Source: Thermosaccharophagus gerlachensis (GTDB lineage Bacteria > Armatimonadota > Fervidibacteria > Fervidibacterales > Thermosaccharophagaceae). From it: 64,000 bases of DNA. The stretch spans positions 1-64,000 of the forward strand of contig JBGOEV010000008.1 in the NCBI GenBank assembly GCA_041538025.1. Direction: 5' to 3'. Shown here piece after piece: positions 9,938 through 19,311 of the stretch (position 1 is its first letter; each line of letters opens with the position of its first letter). A program made the position numbers and the translations under genes. The notes below the pieces were generated by a model that did no database searches, was not told where the DNA came from, and saw only the letters and a program-made list of their open reading frames with translations.

Positions 9938-10075
9938 GGAGCTCACTCACCTACACCTCACAAGGATGTTCTTTCATCGTTTTGCGGAGAACCTCTCCAC
10001 GCAACCAAGGTGATATAGCTGTGTCAGCTAATTTGATAAGCGTTGAGGCACCTATCTTTCATCTGGAGTTGATTA

Positions 10076-11299
10076 GTGATGCGTAAGAGGGTAGTTGTGA
10101 CAGGGATGGGAGCGATAACATGTCTTGGATACGGTGTTAAGGCTTTATGGGAGGGTCTAATTGAGGGGAGGAGTGGCATATCAAGAATAACTCGTTTTGA
10201 CCCAACTGGGCTTAGGAACGAGCAAGCTGGCGAGGTCAAAGAGGAAGTGTTGCTTAGTGCGCCGTTGCCTGATGAGGACATTGATGAAGCAACGCTTTTT
10301 GCTTACCTTGCATGCCTTGAGGCTGTGAACGATGCAGGCTTGCTTGAACTAAGTGATGAAGAACGCTTAAAGGTCGGGCTTGTCTTCTCCACCAACTTCG
10401 GTGGAGCAAGCCGTTGGGAAGAGTTCGCTTCACAATGGCTTTCTGGTGAGCAAATTGATGCTGTTTTGTTTGAGCAGTTTGAGTTTGACTTCCCGACTCG
10501 CTATGTAGCTCACAAGTTCGGCTTCTTCGGACCCTCAATCACGCTCTCCAATTCATGCTCCTCTGGAACGAGTGCGATAGGCGTCGCTATAGACTTGATC
10601 AGGTCTGGCATATCCGATGTAGTGATAGCCGAGGGTCATGATATGCTCTCCAAATTTGCGCTTGGCGGTTTGAGCATACTCGGCACGATAACACCAGAGA
10701 TGATACGCCCATTTGATAAGAGGCGTAGCGGGACAATATTCGGTGAGGGTGCAGGCGCACTCGTGCTTGAATCTGAAGAACATGCGAGGCGAAGGGGAGC
10801 AAAGATCTACGCTGAAGCAATGGGATACGCACTTAACAGCAATGCCTACCATTTAACTGCACCCGGGAAAGGTGGAGAAGGGATGATACGAGTCATCATG
10901 GGAGCACTTAAAGATGCCCAAGTTGCACCACAACAAGTTGACTACATTAATGCACATGGCACCGGGACACAACTTCATGATCCTGAGGAAACATTCGCCA
11001 TAAAATCTGTGCTTGGCAGTAGGGCATATGAAATACCCGTTAGCTCAATTAAAGCTGCAGTTGGACATGTAATGGCTGGTGCTGGAAGCGTTGAGGCAAT
11101 AGCTACGATAAAGGCGATCAATGAAGGCATTGTCCCGCCAACGCTGAATTATGAAGAGCCAGATCCAGAATGTGACCTTGATTATGTGCCCAACAAAGCA
11201 AGGGAACATAAGGTCAACATCGCCATATCAATATCAGCAGGCATAGGTGGAAACAATAGCGCTCTCGTCCTTGCTCGTTACAATGGTGGTGAAAAATGA
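10076..11299 (+). CDS. Beta-ketoacyl synthase with complete active site (KS-alpha-like)
   Basis: A FabF-type condensing enzyme of 407 residues that would join an acyl thioester with malonyl-ACP. All three catalytic residues are visible: Cys161 in SNSCSSG, His294 in NAHGTGTQLHD and His331 in KAAVGHVMAGAG. The FGEGAG loop is also present. It starts at GTG 10076 (seven bases after GGAG) or ATG 10079. It is followed after 15 bases by a second ketosynthase that has lost all three catalytic residues. The pair therefore looks like KS-alpha/KS-beta (chain-length factor) rather than housekeeping FabF. No acyl carrier protein, ketoreductase or malonyl transferase lies nearby. Confidence 0.92.
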   Translation: MMRKRVVVTGMGAITCLGYGVKALWEGLIEGRSGISRITRFDPTGLRNEQAGEVKEEVLLSAPLPDEDIDEATLFAYLACLEAVNDAGLLELSDEERLKVGLVFSTNFGGASRWEEFASQWLSGEQIDAVLFEQFEFDFPTRYVAHKFGFFGPSITLSNSCSSGTSAIGVAIDLIRSGISDVVIAEGHDMLSKFALGGLSILGTITPEMIRPFDKRRSGTIFGEGAGALVLESEEHARRRGAKIYAEAMGYALNSNAYHLTAPGKGGEGMIRVIMGALKDAQVAPQQVDYINAHGTGTQLHDPEETFAIKSVLGSRAYEIPVSSIKAAVGHVMAGAGSVEAIATIKAINEGIVPPTLNYEEPDPECDLDYVPNKAREHKVNIAISISAGIGGNNSALVLARYNGGEK

Positions 11300-11314
11300 A
11301 GGTGAGGTGGTTAG

Positions 11315-12523
11315 ATGCACAGGGTGGCAATAACGGGTGTTGGCATAGTGACAGCCATCGGTGTTGGAGTTGAGGAATTCTCTCATGCTCTAATGGCGTG
11401 CAAATGCGGTGCAGTGGAATTGCAAGAGGAGTTTGTAAAACCATTGCGTAGCAAAACTGCATACCGTATCGCAACCCCAATGGAGCAACTGTTGCCAACA
11501 CAAAAAGCATACATTGACAGATGCTCCGCACTTACACTCGCAAGTTGTTGGCTTGCCCTCAATGACGCACGGCTTGTGGTAACTGATGAGGTGGCACCAA
11601 ATCTTGGAATATGCCACGGGACCGCATACGGATGCCAAGACAGCATGCTCATCTTCTGGGAACGCATAATGAAGCGAGGCTTCAGGTATGCAAGTTCAAT
11701 AATGTTTACACACGCCTACATGAACACTCCCATCAGCCTTGCAGCAATCGAATTCAACCTTAAAGGTTATCATTGCTGTTACAGCGCTGGGATGGTATCT
11801 GGGATGCAAGCAGTAGTAGGTGGCACGATGGCATTACAACGCTCGTTATCAAAGCGCTTGCTCGCTGGTGGCTCAGAGGCTTTCTCCGCACTACCATTCA
11901 TGGCTAACTACGATGGTGGCGAGCTTTCACCACGCGATGAAGGGATTGAACAAATGCGCCCTTTTGATAACTCAAGGAATGGCTGGGTTATGGGTGAGGG
12001 TGCATGCATGCTTTTGCTTGAAACCGAGGAGGCAGCTTTGGAGAGAGATGCCGATGTGCATGCATACATTTCTGGTGTGGGCATAGCTATGTCACGCAGT
12101 GTAAATGTTGATGACATGGCAGACGCTATCTATGAGAGCATGGCAAAGTCATTGAGTGCTGCTCACATTGAGCCAAGTGAGATCGGCTGGATTTGCGCTT
12201 CTGCCAACGGTTCACCAGTGATTGATGAGGCAGAGGCTTTAGCCATATTGAGGCTTTATGAAGGTCGTGAAAATGTCCCTGTAAGCTCAATCAAGGCTGC
12301 AGTCGGAGAAACAATTGGTGCCTCAGGTCCTATCAACATATGCGCAGCTATAGCTTCTTTCAAGACAAAATCAATCCCGCCAACGCTTTTCTCATCTGAA
12401 CCATGCATGGATGTGCGAATTGTGACAGGAAAGCCAATGAGTTGGGATGCAGCGAAGCCTGTGCTCGTTAACTGCGTTGATAAAGACGGAATGGCAATAA
12501 GCGTCATCATAGCTCCACCATAG
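11315..12523 (+). CDS. Catalytically dead ketosynthase homologue (chain-length-factor/KS-beta-like)
   Basis: A ketosynthase-fold protein of 402 residues (family starts ITGVGIVTAIG, GWVMGEGACMLLLE, PVSSIKAAVG). Every catalytic position is changed when aligned by motif with the preceding gene. The active Cys is Met160 (YSAGMVSG), the first His is Asn298 (CASANGSP) and the second His is Glu332 (KAAVGETIGASG). Loss of all three with an intact fold is the hallmark of chain-length factors, which dimerise with an active ketosynthase and shape product length. It directly follows that active ketosynthase (15-base gap), supporting a heterodimer. The product of the complex is unknown. Confidence 0.88.
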   Translation: MHRVAITGVGIVTAIGVGVEEFSHALMACKCGAVELQEEFVKPLRSKTAYRIATPMEQLLPTQKAYIDRCSALTLASCWLALNDARLVVTDEVAPNLGICHGTAYGCQDSMLIFWERIMKRGFRYASSIMFTHAYMNTPISLAAIEFNLKGYHCCYSAGMVSGMQAVVGGTMALQRSLSKRLLAGGSEAFSALPFMANYDGGELSPRDEGIEQMRPFDNSRNGWVMGEGACMLLLETEEAALERDADVHAYISGVGIAMSRSVNVDDMADAIYESMAKSLSAAHIEPSEIGWICASANGSPVIDEAEALAILRLYEGRENVPVSSIKAAVGETIGASGPINICAAIASFKTKSIPPTLFSSEPCMDVRIVTGKPMSWDAAKPVLVNCVDKDGMAISVIIAPP

Positions 12524-12556
12524 AGCGACAACAAGTGGTGAGGAGAGCTTTCGGGA

Positions 12557-13609
12557 ATGAGTAAGAGTATCAAAGTCCTTGTCGTTGAGGATTCAGTCTT
12601 TACCAGAAAGGCTATAACGAGGATGTTGGAAAGCGACGAAGAGATTGAAGTCATCGGCGTAACTGGTAGCGGAAAAGAGGCAATAGAGCTTGCGGAAAGG
12701 CTTGACCCAGATGTTGTTACGCTTGACGTAATGCTCCCCGACATGGATGGATTAAGTGTCCTCTCAACGCTAATGCAGGAGTTCCCATTGCCAGTCATCA
12801 TTGTTTCAGCGCTCAATAAACAAGCGATTGTAAGCGGGCTCGCTGCACTTGAACTCGGTGCAATTGATGTCATTGAGAAGCCAACATCTTTGGCATCGGA
12901 CGAAATTTATCACATTGCTCGCAGGCTTATAGCGAGTGTTAAGGCTGCGAGCAAGCTTAAGCAGATGGTGAAGAAATACAACGTAAGAAAACCAAGGAGA
13001 AGCTTCATAGGGCATTGGAGTGGGGAGAAAAAGTTTAAGGTCGTAGCTATAGGTTCATCAAGTGGTGGACCTGCTGCGCTAAAAACACTCCTATCGTCGC
13101 TCCCAGATGACTTTCCTGCACCGATACTTATAGCACAACACATGCCAAAGCCGTTCACAAATCACTTCGCCGAACGGTTGAATAAGTATACCAAACTCAC
13201 AGCACATGAGGCTAAAGATGGCGATGTTGTTGAAGCAGGCAAAGTGTTTATTGCGCCGGGGGATAAACATATGCTCGTCCAACGAAGTTGCATAACAGGT
13301 AAGGTTACGATAAGGCTTACAGATGAACCAAGGGATGCAATTTGCAAACCTTCAATTGATTTGCTATTCCACTCAGTGGCAAATACATTCGGTGATAGGT
13401 GTATAGGGGTGCTCTTGAGCGGGATGGGGAAGGACGGCGTTTCAGGCATGCTCGCAATTAAAAGACGTGGTGGAAAGTGCATAGTCCAAGATGAAGCATC
13501 CTGCATTATATTCGGCATGCCAAAAGCAGCCATTGAAGCTGGCGCAGTTGATGAGGTCGTCCCAATTGAACAAATGGGAGAGTATTTGAGTTCACTCGTG
13601 TGCAGATGA
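12557..13609 (+). CDS. cheB: Chemotaxis-type protein-glutamate methylesterase
   Basis: A two-domain response regulator of 350 residues. A receiver domain has phospho-acceptor Asp57 (DVVTLDVMLPDMDG), with acidic residues at 11-12 and Lys near 108. A linker leads to the CheB methylesterase domain, with the catalytic triad visible as Ser in GSSSGG (about 168), His195 in AQHMP and Asp293 in GMGKDG. The enzyme removes methyl groups from, or deamidates, glutamyl residues of chemoreceptors. No CheA, CheR, CheW or receptor gene occurs in the window. The gene follows the ketosynthase pair on the same strand after 33 bases and ends 8 bases before convergent dapB. Confidence 0.93.
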   Translation: MSKSIKVLVVEDSVFTRKAITRMLESDEEIEVIGVTGSGKEAIELAERLDPDVVTLDVMLPDMDGLSVLSTLMQEFPLPVIIVSALNKQAIVSGLAALELGAIDVIEKPTSLASDEIYHIARRLIASVKAASKLKQMVKKYNVRKPRRSFIGHWSGEKKFKVVAIGSSSGGPAALKTLLSSLPDDFPAPILIAQHMPKPFTNHFAERLNKYTKLTAHEAKDGDVVEAGKVFIAPGDKHMLVQRSCITGKVTIRLTDEPRDAICKPSIDLLFHSVANTFGDRCIGVLLSGMGKDGVSGMLAIKRRGGKCIVQDEASCIIFGMPKAAIEAGAVDEVVPIEQMGEYLSSLVCR

Positions 13610-13616
13610 GTTTTAC

Positions 13617-14432
13617 TCAAAGCAAATTCTCCAAGCCATATGTCAAACCGGAGAGCGAAAGGACTTTCTCAATTGCAAGTAGCACTCCGGGCATGAATGA
13701 CTCACGCCCAAGAGAATCGTGTCTTATCGTTAGCACTTGTCCTTGCCCACCGAATATAACTTCCTGATGTGCTACGAGCCCGGGGAGACGAACACTGTGT
13801 ATCCTTACCCCATCCTTTAAGCCACCACGCACATCAGGGAGGGAAATCTCTGGTTCAGCTATACTTGGTTGCTTGAACGGTTTACCCCTCGCTTGAAGCA
13901 TCACTTCGGCAGTCCTCAGAGCAGTTCCAGATGGCGCATCCACTTTCTTATCGTGGTGGAGCTCGATTATTTCAACATGGTCAAAATACCTCGCAGCTTC
14001 TGCAGCGAACCTCATCATAAGGACGGCACCGATGGCAAAGTTTGGTGCAACAACGGCTGGCACATTGTGTCTCTCGCACAGCTCGCTCAGCTCTTTTAGC
14101 ATCTGCTCTGTCCAACCAGTTGTGCCTACAACTGGTGCAACACCGCATTCAATACATGTCTTTGCGTTTTCAAAAGTTGCGCTTGGATGTGTGAATTCAA
14201 CCGCTACCTTCGCACCGCTCTCAAGTAACGCGTTTTTCAAGTCATCCCTCACCTTTATACCGAGCTCCCCTATGCCAGCAAGGATGCCTACATCTTCACC
14301 AACCTGCACTACATCAACACCGGCAACCAACCTCATTCTTTCATGCAATGTGACTGCCTTAACAACTTCCCTGCCCATACGCCCACAACAACCGATAACG
14401 CAAACGGTTATCACCTCACTACCCACTTTCAA
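13617..14432 (-). CDS. dapB: 4-hydroxy-tetrahydrodipicolinate reductase
   Basis: Catalyses the NAD(P)H-dependent step to tetrahydrodipicolinate in the diaminopimelate/lysine pathway. Visible features are the nucleotide-binding loop GCCGRMGREV near residues 14-23, the GTTGW motif near 104 and the substrate signature ELHHDKKVDAPSGTA near 157-171. Length (271) is normal. The loop has GCCGRMG where GxxGRMG is usual, which is within the family pattern. No other lysine-pathway gene is adjacent. It is convergent with cheB and divergent from the DUF3866 gene. Confidence 0.96.
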   Translation of the reverse strand: MKVGSEVITVCVIGCCGRMGREVVKAVTLHERMRLVAGVDVVQVGEDVGILAGIGELGIKVRDDLKNALLESGAKVAVEFTHPSATFENAKTCIECGVAPVVGTTGWTEQMLKELSELCERHNVPAVVAPNFAIGAVLMMRFAAEAARYFDHVEIIELHHDKKVDAPSGTALRTAEVMLQARGKPFKQPSIAEPEISLPDVRGGLKDGVRIHSVRLPGLVAHQEVIFGGQGQVLTIRHDSLGRESFMPGVLLAIEKVLSLSGLTYGLENLL

Positions 14433-14540
14433 TCACCTCGCAACACACTCACTATGTTTGTGTGGAGGTCTTTTGAAGCGCACCAAATGCATGGTCAACA
14501 TTGTAGCATAAAATTGCGCGTGCCGAAAGGGACCGTGGTT

Positions 14541-15728
14541 ATGCTAAACATGGGGCGATGGCAAATGAGCAATTCTGCAAGAGTTCAAACTGGGAGCATG
14601 AAGCGTTTTGAAGTCGGTGTGGTCACAAACATTCTCACTGAACATCCAGATATACAACTCCTTGAAGTGCTCGTTAAAGCGGGGAGGGAAACCGCCATCA
14701 ACTATGTTGCTTTGACTGGTAAGGCATCTGTTGGTGACGAAGTTTTGCTGAATGTCATCGCGGTGAGGCTTGGCTTGGGCACTGGTGGCTATCACTTTGT
14801 AGTTGCAAACTTGACATCGCCAACTGCTGTGCCATCATCGCATGGTCACATAATGAAGATGCGCTATTCACCACACCAAATCAATGTGATGAGCGCCGAT
14901 GCTCAAGAGAGCGAATATCATCAGGTGCTTAAGGATGCCGATAGCATCAACGGGATGCCAGTGTTGGTTGGTGAGTTGCACAGTATGCTTGCACCTGCCT
15001 CAGCTGGCTTCAAAGCTACGCTTGGTGAAGAATCAAATGTCGTTTACATCATGACCGATTCTGCAGCCTTACCGATTGCCTTTAGCGAACTTGTCAGGGA
15101 ACTGAAATCCAAAGGGTTTGTTGATGCGACCATAACTATCGGACAAGCCTTTGGTGGCGATGTTGAGTGCGTAAACATATTCACAGCCTTGCTAACAGCG
15201 AAGCACATACTGAATGCCAGTGTGGCGATTGTCACGCCTGGTCCGGGGCACGTTGGGACTGCAACAAAGTTTGGTTTTTCAGGTGTTGAGGCAGGATGGA
15301 TGCTTGAAGCTGTTAAAGCTCTACATGGCGAACCAATACTGATACCGAGGGTGAGCTTCTCAGAAAAGCGCAGCAGGCATTTTGGGATAAGCCACCACAC
15401 AGTAACAGTCCTAACACGAATAACGAACGTGCGTGCAACAGTTTGCTTCCACAACTTTGATGGCGACGAGCGTAAATATGTTGAGGGGCAAATCAAAAGC
15501 AATCGCATAGCGGAGCACCACAACATCGTTTGGGAAGATGGGACACACGGCATAGAACTGGCGCTCTCACATAACCTGACTTTGAGGAGCATGGGGAGAA
15601 GGTTTGAGGATGACCCACAGTATTTCCTTACAGCCTCAGCTTCAGGCGTTTACGCTGCGAAACTGCTAATTGAACACAGGCTACCTCGGCATAATGATGT
15701 AGCGGACGAGAAAGAGAAAGGCAAATAA
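14541..15728 (+). CDS. DUF3866 family protein
   Basis: A conserved protein of about 396 residues of unknown function, recognised by the pattern ITDxxALP (here IMTDSAALPIAFSELVRELK), AFGGDVECVNIFTAL and VTPGPGHVGTATKFGFSG followed by SFSEKRSRHFGISHHT. The frame is open further upstream, but that region overlaps divergent dapB. I therefore place the start at ATG 14541, preceded by AAAGGGA; ATG 14550 and 14565 are alternatives. The 3' end overlaps the convergent purine permease gene by 48 bases (15681-15728). It could be cytosolic, as no signal or membrane segment is seen. Confidence 0.85.
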   Translation: MLNMGRWQMSNSARVQTGSMKRFEVGVVTNILTEHPDIQLLEVLVKAGRETAINYVALTGKASVGDEVLLNVIAVRLGLGTGGYHFVVANLTSPTAVPSSHGHIMKMRYSPHQINVMSADAQESEYHQVLKDADSINGMPVLVGELHSMLAPASAGFKATLGEESNVVYIMTDSAALPIAFSELVRELKSKGFVDATITIGQAFGGDVECVNIFTALLTAKHILNASVAIVTPGPGHVGTATKFGFSGVEAGWMLEAVKALHGEPILIPRVSFSEKRSRHFGISHHTVTVLTRITNVRATVCFHNFDGDERKYVEGQIKSNRIAEHHNIVWEDGTHGIELALSHNLTLRSMGRRFEDDPQYFLTASASGVYAAKLLIEHRLPRHNDVADEKEKGK

Positions 15729-17036
15729 GTGCACGAGCCAGTTGAGTTCCTTCGCCCTCCCCGTGACCAGCTTCAATAGCGAACATGTTATGAAAGCGAA
15801 AGCTATTCCTTCGGTGATGCTGAATGTGACGGGCATAATGACGAGCGCAAAGAAAGCCGGCAAAGCCTCCGTTATATCGTCCCACTTAATGAACCTGATG
15901 CTCGTCATCATGAGGAAGCCGACAATAATCAACGGTGGAGCGATGATTGGATGAAGTGTCATTCCGTTCACTTTTGCTTCAGCGCTGAACATCTCCATGA
16001 TCGGGCTGAAGAAGAGCGAGAGGAGCAACAATATCGCAGTCACAACACTTGCTAACCCAGTCCTCGCACCGACAGCTACGCCAGCTGCGCTCTCTATGTA
16101 GCTCGTAACTGTGCTTGTTCCAAGCAGTGCCCCTGCAACTGTTCCTATGGCGTCACTAAGTAGAGCTTGCCTTGCCTTCGGTAGCTTCCCATTCTTTAGT
16201 AGACCTGCTTGAACAGAGACACCAATGAGCGTCCCAACTGTATCAAACACGTCAAGGAAGAAAAGCACAAACACAACCACGAGCAGGTCAAGGAACTTTC
16301 CCCATGGTAGCTCAAAGAAACTTAGTTTGAGGAATGTAGGTGCAATTGATGGTGGCATTGAGACCACACCTACAAACTTCGTCACGCCAGTCAGTAGCCC
16401 TAAGATAGCGCTCGCTACTATTCCAAGCAGTATTGCACCACGCACATTCAATGCCATAAGGAACATCGCTACCAAAACACCGAAGATGGAGACGAGAGTA
16501 TGCTTGGCTTTCAAGTTGCCCAAGCCAACAAGCGTTGCAGGGTTATCAACGACTATTCCAGCCCACTGCAATCCGAGCATCGCTATAAGCAACCCTATGC
16601 CGACTGCTATGCCATGTTTGAGCGATTCTGGAATGGCTTCTATGATCGCTTCCCTAAAACCAACGTTTGATAGCAGTATGAAGAGAGAGCCAGAGATGAG
16701 GACGCATGCGAGCGCAGCACGCCAAGATAGCCCAAAACCACCAGCTGCTAAAGAGCCACATATTGTGAATGCAAAGAGCGCGTTGTGTCCCATGCCAGGA
16801 GCAAGTGCTATCGGATAATTGGCGAGGAATGCCATACAGAGGGTCGCAATAGCGCTTGAAACGCAAGTTGCGACCATGACAGCACCTTTGTCCATACCGG
16901 CTGCTGAAAGTATGACTGGGTTGACGAAAATAATGTAGCACATCGTCAGGAATGTCGTTATCCCACCGAGGACTTCACGCTTGACATCTGTTCCATGCTC
17001 ACTAAGCTTGAAAAGCTTATCGAGCACCTTGTTCAT
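15681..17036 (-). CDS. NCS2-family purine (adenine/guanine/hypoxanthine) permease
   Basis: A proton-coupled nucleobase transporter of the AzgA/PbuG branch with about 12 or more membrane helices. Signatures are EVLGGITTFLTMCYIIFVNP at residues about 20-40, LAPGMGHNALFAF (transmembrane 3), ESLKHGIAVGIGL, the FLDVFDTVGTLIGV motif and GTSTVTSYIESAAGVAVGARTG. The last two are typical of AzgA-like permeases. ATG 17036 is chosen because homologous sequence begins there and a GGTGAT lies five bases upstream; an upstream in-frame ATG (17135) adds a polar tail without homology. I saw no purine riboswitch core in the 258-base upstream region shared with ffh. Confidence 0.93.
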   Translation of the reverse strand: MNKVLDKLFKLSEHGTDVKREVLGGITTFLTMCYIIFVNPVILSAAGMDKGAVMVATCVSSAIATLCMAFLANYPIALAPGMGHNALFAFTICGSLAAGGFGLSWRAALACVLISGSLFILLSNVGFREAIIEAIPESLKHGIAVGIGLLIAMLGLQWAGIVVDNPATLVGLGNLKAKHTLVSIFGVLVAMFLMALNVRGAILLGIVASAILGLLTGVTKFVGVVSMPPSIAPTFLKLSFFELPWGKFLDLLVVVFVLFFLDVFDTVGTLIGVSVQAGLLKNGKLPKARQALLSDAIGTVAGALLGTSTVTSYIESAAGVAVGARTGLASVVTAILLLLSLFFSPIMEMFSAEAKVNGMTLHPIIAPPLIIVGFLMMTSIRFIKWDDITEALPAFFALVIMPVTFSITEGIAFAFITCSLLKLVTGRAKELNWLVHLFAFLFLVRYIIMPR

Positions 17037-17294
17037 CTTGATCACCACGCATGGTTTGACATATGCTTTTTCCATGCAAAATTGTAGCGACCATGGCTGT
17101 GGTTGACATAATAAACAAGGTTTACGAAAGGGCAAAAGTGTTTCATACTACACCGTTGCTACTTAAATGCCTTGCTCTTAGCGAGGTTAGTTATGAGCGC
17201 TCACTGTGTTATCAACATATCGTGAAGCAATGAAACCATGCTTAAACATAATGAGCATGAGTGCTTTCACCAACGGCATTGGTGGTGATTGAAT

Positions 17295-18647
17295 ATGAGC
17301 ATGTTCAGAGGGTTGACCGAGAAGCTTCAGAGCATCTTTTGGAAGCTAAGAGGCAAAGCGAGGTTGACGGAGGAAGATGTAGAGAGAGCCCTTCGTGAGA
17401 TACGCCTCAGCCTGCTTGAAGCCGATGTTAACTACAGAGTGGTAAAGGAGTTTCTTGAACACATAAGGCAAAGAGCTGTTGGCGAAGAGGTGCTAAAAAG
17501 CTTCACTCCAGCTCAGCATGTCATCAAGATAGTTTACGAGGAGCTGGTGCAACTGCTCGGTGGAAAACAAGAACCCTTAAAGCTTTCTCAGACTCCCCCA
17601 ACAGTGATCATGCTTATGGGGCTTCAAGGGACTGGTAAAACAACAACTGCAGGGAAGCTCGCTTTATGGCTCAAGAAGCGCGGGCATAACCCATTACTCT
17701 TAGCCTGTGATGTGAAGCGTCCAGCAGCAGTTGAGCAACTTGTGCAAGTTGGTAAGCAGGCAGGCGTGGAAGTTTTTGAGATGGGAGTAAGGGAGAAACC
17801 AGAGCGCATAGCTTTGCTCGGGCTTCAATATGCTAAAGAGAGGAAAAACGACATTGTCATCGCAGATACTGGTGGGCGCCTGCACACTGATGAAGAAATG
17901 ATGCAGGAACTGAGACGAGTGAAAGAGGCATTAAACCCACATGAAGCCCTCCTCGTCGTTGATGCGATGATGGGTCAGGATGCAGTCAATGCTGCACGCC
18001 AGTTTGATGAGGAGGTTGGGTTAACTGGTTTCATACTTAGCAAAGTTGACAGTGACGCAAGAGGTGGCGCTGTCTTGTCAATACGAGCTGTTACAGGTAA
18101 GCCTGTAAAGTTTATAGGGACGGGCGAGAAGCTTTCCGACTTGGATGTCTTCCACCCTGACAGGATGGCTGAACGCATACTCGGGATGGGTGATATAAGG
18201 ACGCTCATTGAGAAGGCACAAGAAGCATTCGCTCAAGAAGAACTAAAGAAGCTTGCACACTTGGAGAAGAGGATCAAGGAGGGGCGCTTCAATCTTCAGG
18301 ACATGCTTGAGCAGCTTCAAAGGCTGAGGTCTACAGGTCCACTTGACCAGCTACTTAAACTGCTCCCCGGCTTCAGTGGGATGCGACAGTTACCGTTTGC
18401 AATTGATGAACAGCGCTTAAAACGCTTCGAAGCAATCATACTTTCAATGACTCCAGAGGAGAGGCTCAATCCAGAGATAATTGATGGTAGCAGGAAAAAA
18501 CGGATAGCCAAAGGAAGCGGAACAACGGTTCAGGATGTTAACATGCTATTGAGGCAGTTCAAGATGCTGCGTGAGATGCTAAAACGCTTATCAAAAGTGA
18601 AGCTGAGTGATGAAGAGCTTTTGAGGGTGCTCGGCTTCATGAGGTGA
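17295..18647 (+). CDS. ffh: Signal recognition particle protein Ffh/SRP54
   Basis: The GTPase of the signal recognition particle, which with 4.5S/6S RNA directs nascent membrane and secreted proteins to FtsY. It has an N-terminal helical bundle, P-loop GLQGTGKTTTAGKLA near residue 107, DVKRPAAVEQL, DTGGRLHTDEEMM, the TKVD-equivalent SKVDSDARGGAVLS, and a C-terminal methionine-rich M domain (about 295-450; GSGTTVQDVNMLLRQF). ATG 17295 after GGTGAT is the preferred start. It heads the usual ffh-rpsP-KH-rimM order, but trmD and rplS, which normally follow rimM, are missing here. Confidence 0.97.
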   Translation: MSMFRGLTEKLQSIFWKLRGKARLTEEDVERALREIRLSLLEADVNYRVVKEFLEHIRQRAVGEEVLKSFTPAQHVIKIVYEELVQLLGGKQEPLKLSQTPPTVIMLMGLQGTGKTTTAGKLALWLKKRGHNPLLLACDVKRPAAVEQLVQVGKQAGVEVFEMGVREKPERIALLGLQYAKERKNDIVIADTGGRLHTDEEMMQELRRVKEALNPHEALLVVDAMMGQDAVNAARQFDEEVGLTGFILSKVDSDARGGAVLSIRAVTGKPVKFIGTGEKLSDLDVFHPDRMAERILGMGDIRTLIEKAQEAFAQEELKKLAHLEKRIKEGRFNLQDMLEQLQRLRSTGPLDQLLKLLPGFSGMRQLPFAIDEQRLKRFEAIILSMTPEERLNPEIIDGSRKKRIAKGSGTTVQDVNMLLRQFKMLREMLKRLSKVKLSDEELLRVLGFMR

Positions 18648-18677
18648 GCAAACGAACTTGAAGGAGGTGATCGGCTT

Positions 18678-18968
18678 TTGGCAGTGCGAATAAGGCTCAT
18701 GCGCGTTGGCTCAAAAAACAGACCCCGCTTCAGATTAGTTGTAGCTGATTCAAGGGCACCGAGGAATGGGAAGTTCATTGAGGTGGTTGGGTATTATAAC
18801 CCAACCTCTGAACCAGCTGAGCTAAATATAAAACACGAGAGGGTATTGTATTGGCTCATGAAAGGTGCACAGCCTACAGAAACCGTTCTATCGCTACTGA
18901 AGCAAAAAGGCATCTGGCAGGAGTTTGAAAGATTACGCAAGGAAACTGGTAGAAGTGATAAGAGCTAA
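18678..18968 (+). CDS. rpsP: Ribosomal protein S16
   Basis: A small-subunit ribosomal protein needed for 30S assembly. The 96-residue sequence is family-typical: AVRIRLMRVGSKNRPRFRLVVADSRAPRNG then GYYNPTSEP and the helix beginning ERVLYWLMKGAQPTETV. The start codon is TTG at 18678, placed behind an almost ideal AAGGAGGTGATC that is complementary to the 16S 3' end. A strong ribosome site with a weak start codon may set a balanced output. Second gene of the ffh cluster. Confidence 0.97.
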   Translation: MAVRIRLMRVGSKNRPRFRLVVADSRAPRNGKFIEVVGYYNPTSEPAELNIKHERVLYWLMKGAQPTETVLSLLKQKGIWQEFERLRKETGRSDKS

Positions 18969-19021
18969 AAGAATGCTCTCACTGTCCGAACTCTAACTCC
19001 CAGTTGAAGGGGTGTTTGGGG

Positions 19022-19285
19022 ATGAGGGAGCTGGTTGAATACATCGTGATGCATCTTGTTGATCAACCAGACAAAGTCCAAGTTAGAGAGATGGAAGGCG
19101 AAAGGGTCATCGTCATCGAGATAAAGGTCGCTGACGATGACTTGGGCAAAGTGATAGGGCGCAAGGGAAGAATAGCTCAGGCTATAAGGACACTCGTTAG
19201 AGCAGCTGCAACGAAGAGGGGAAAGAAGGTAACAGTTGAGATACTGCCACCGTCACAGCAAACAACAAGCGAGCAAAAGCAATAA
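19022..19285 (+). CDS. khpA: KH-domain RNA-binding protein KhpA
   Basis: A single-KH protein of about 87 residues found between rpsP and rimM in many bacteria; where studied it partners with KhpB/EloR and binds many small RNAs. The RNA-binding GXXG loop is visible as IGRKGRIAQAIRTLV. The start is ATG 19022 (MRELVEYIVMHLVDQPDKV), seven bases after GAAGGGGTG; an in-frame TTG at 19004 is less likely. The tail is polar and rich in Gln and Ser. Confidence 0.93.
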   Translation: MRELVEYIVMHLVDQPDKVQVREMEGERVIVIEIKVADDDLGKVIGRKGRIAQAIRTLVRAAATKRGKKVTVEILPPSQQTTSEQKQ

Positions 19286-19311
19286 GCATGCGTTACGCAA
19301 TACCTGCATAA

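Noticed and set aside
17037..17294. Purine riboswitch before the NCS2 permease
   Set aside because: None of the conserved purine-aptamer junction and loop segments was found on the minus strand of this spacer.
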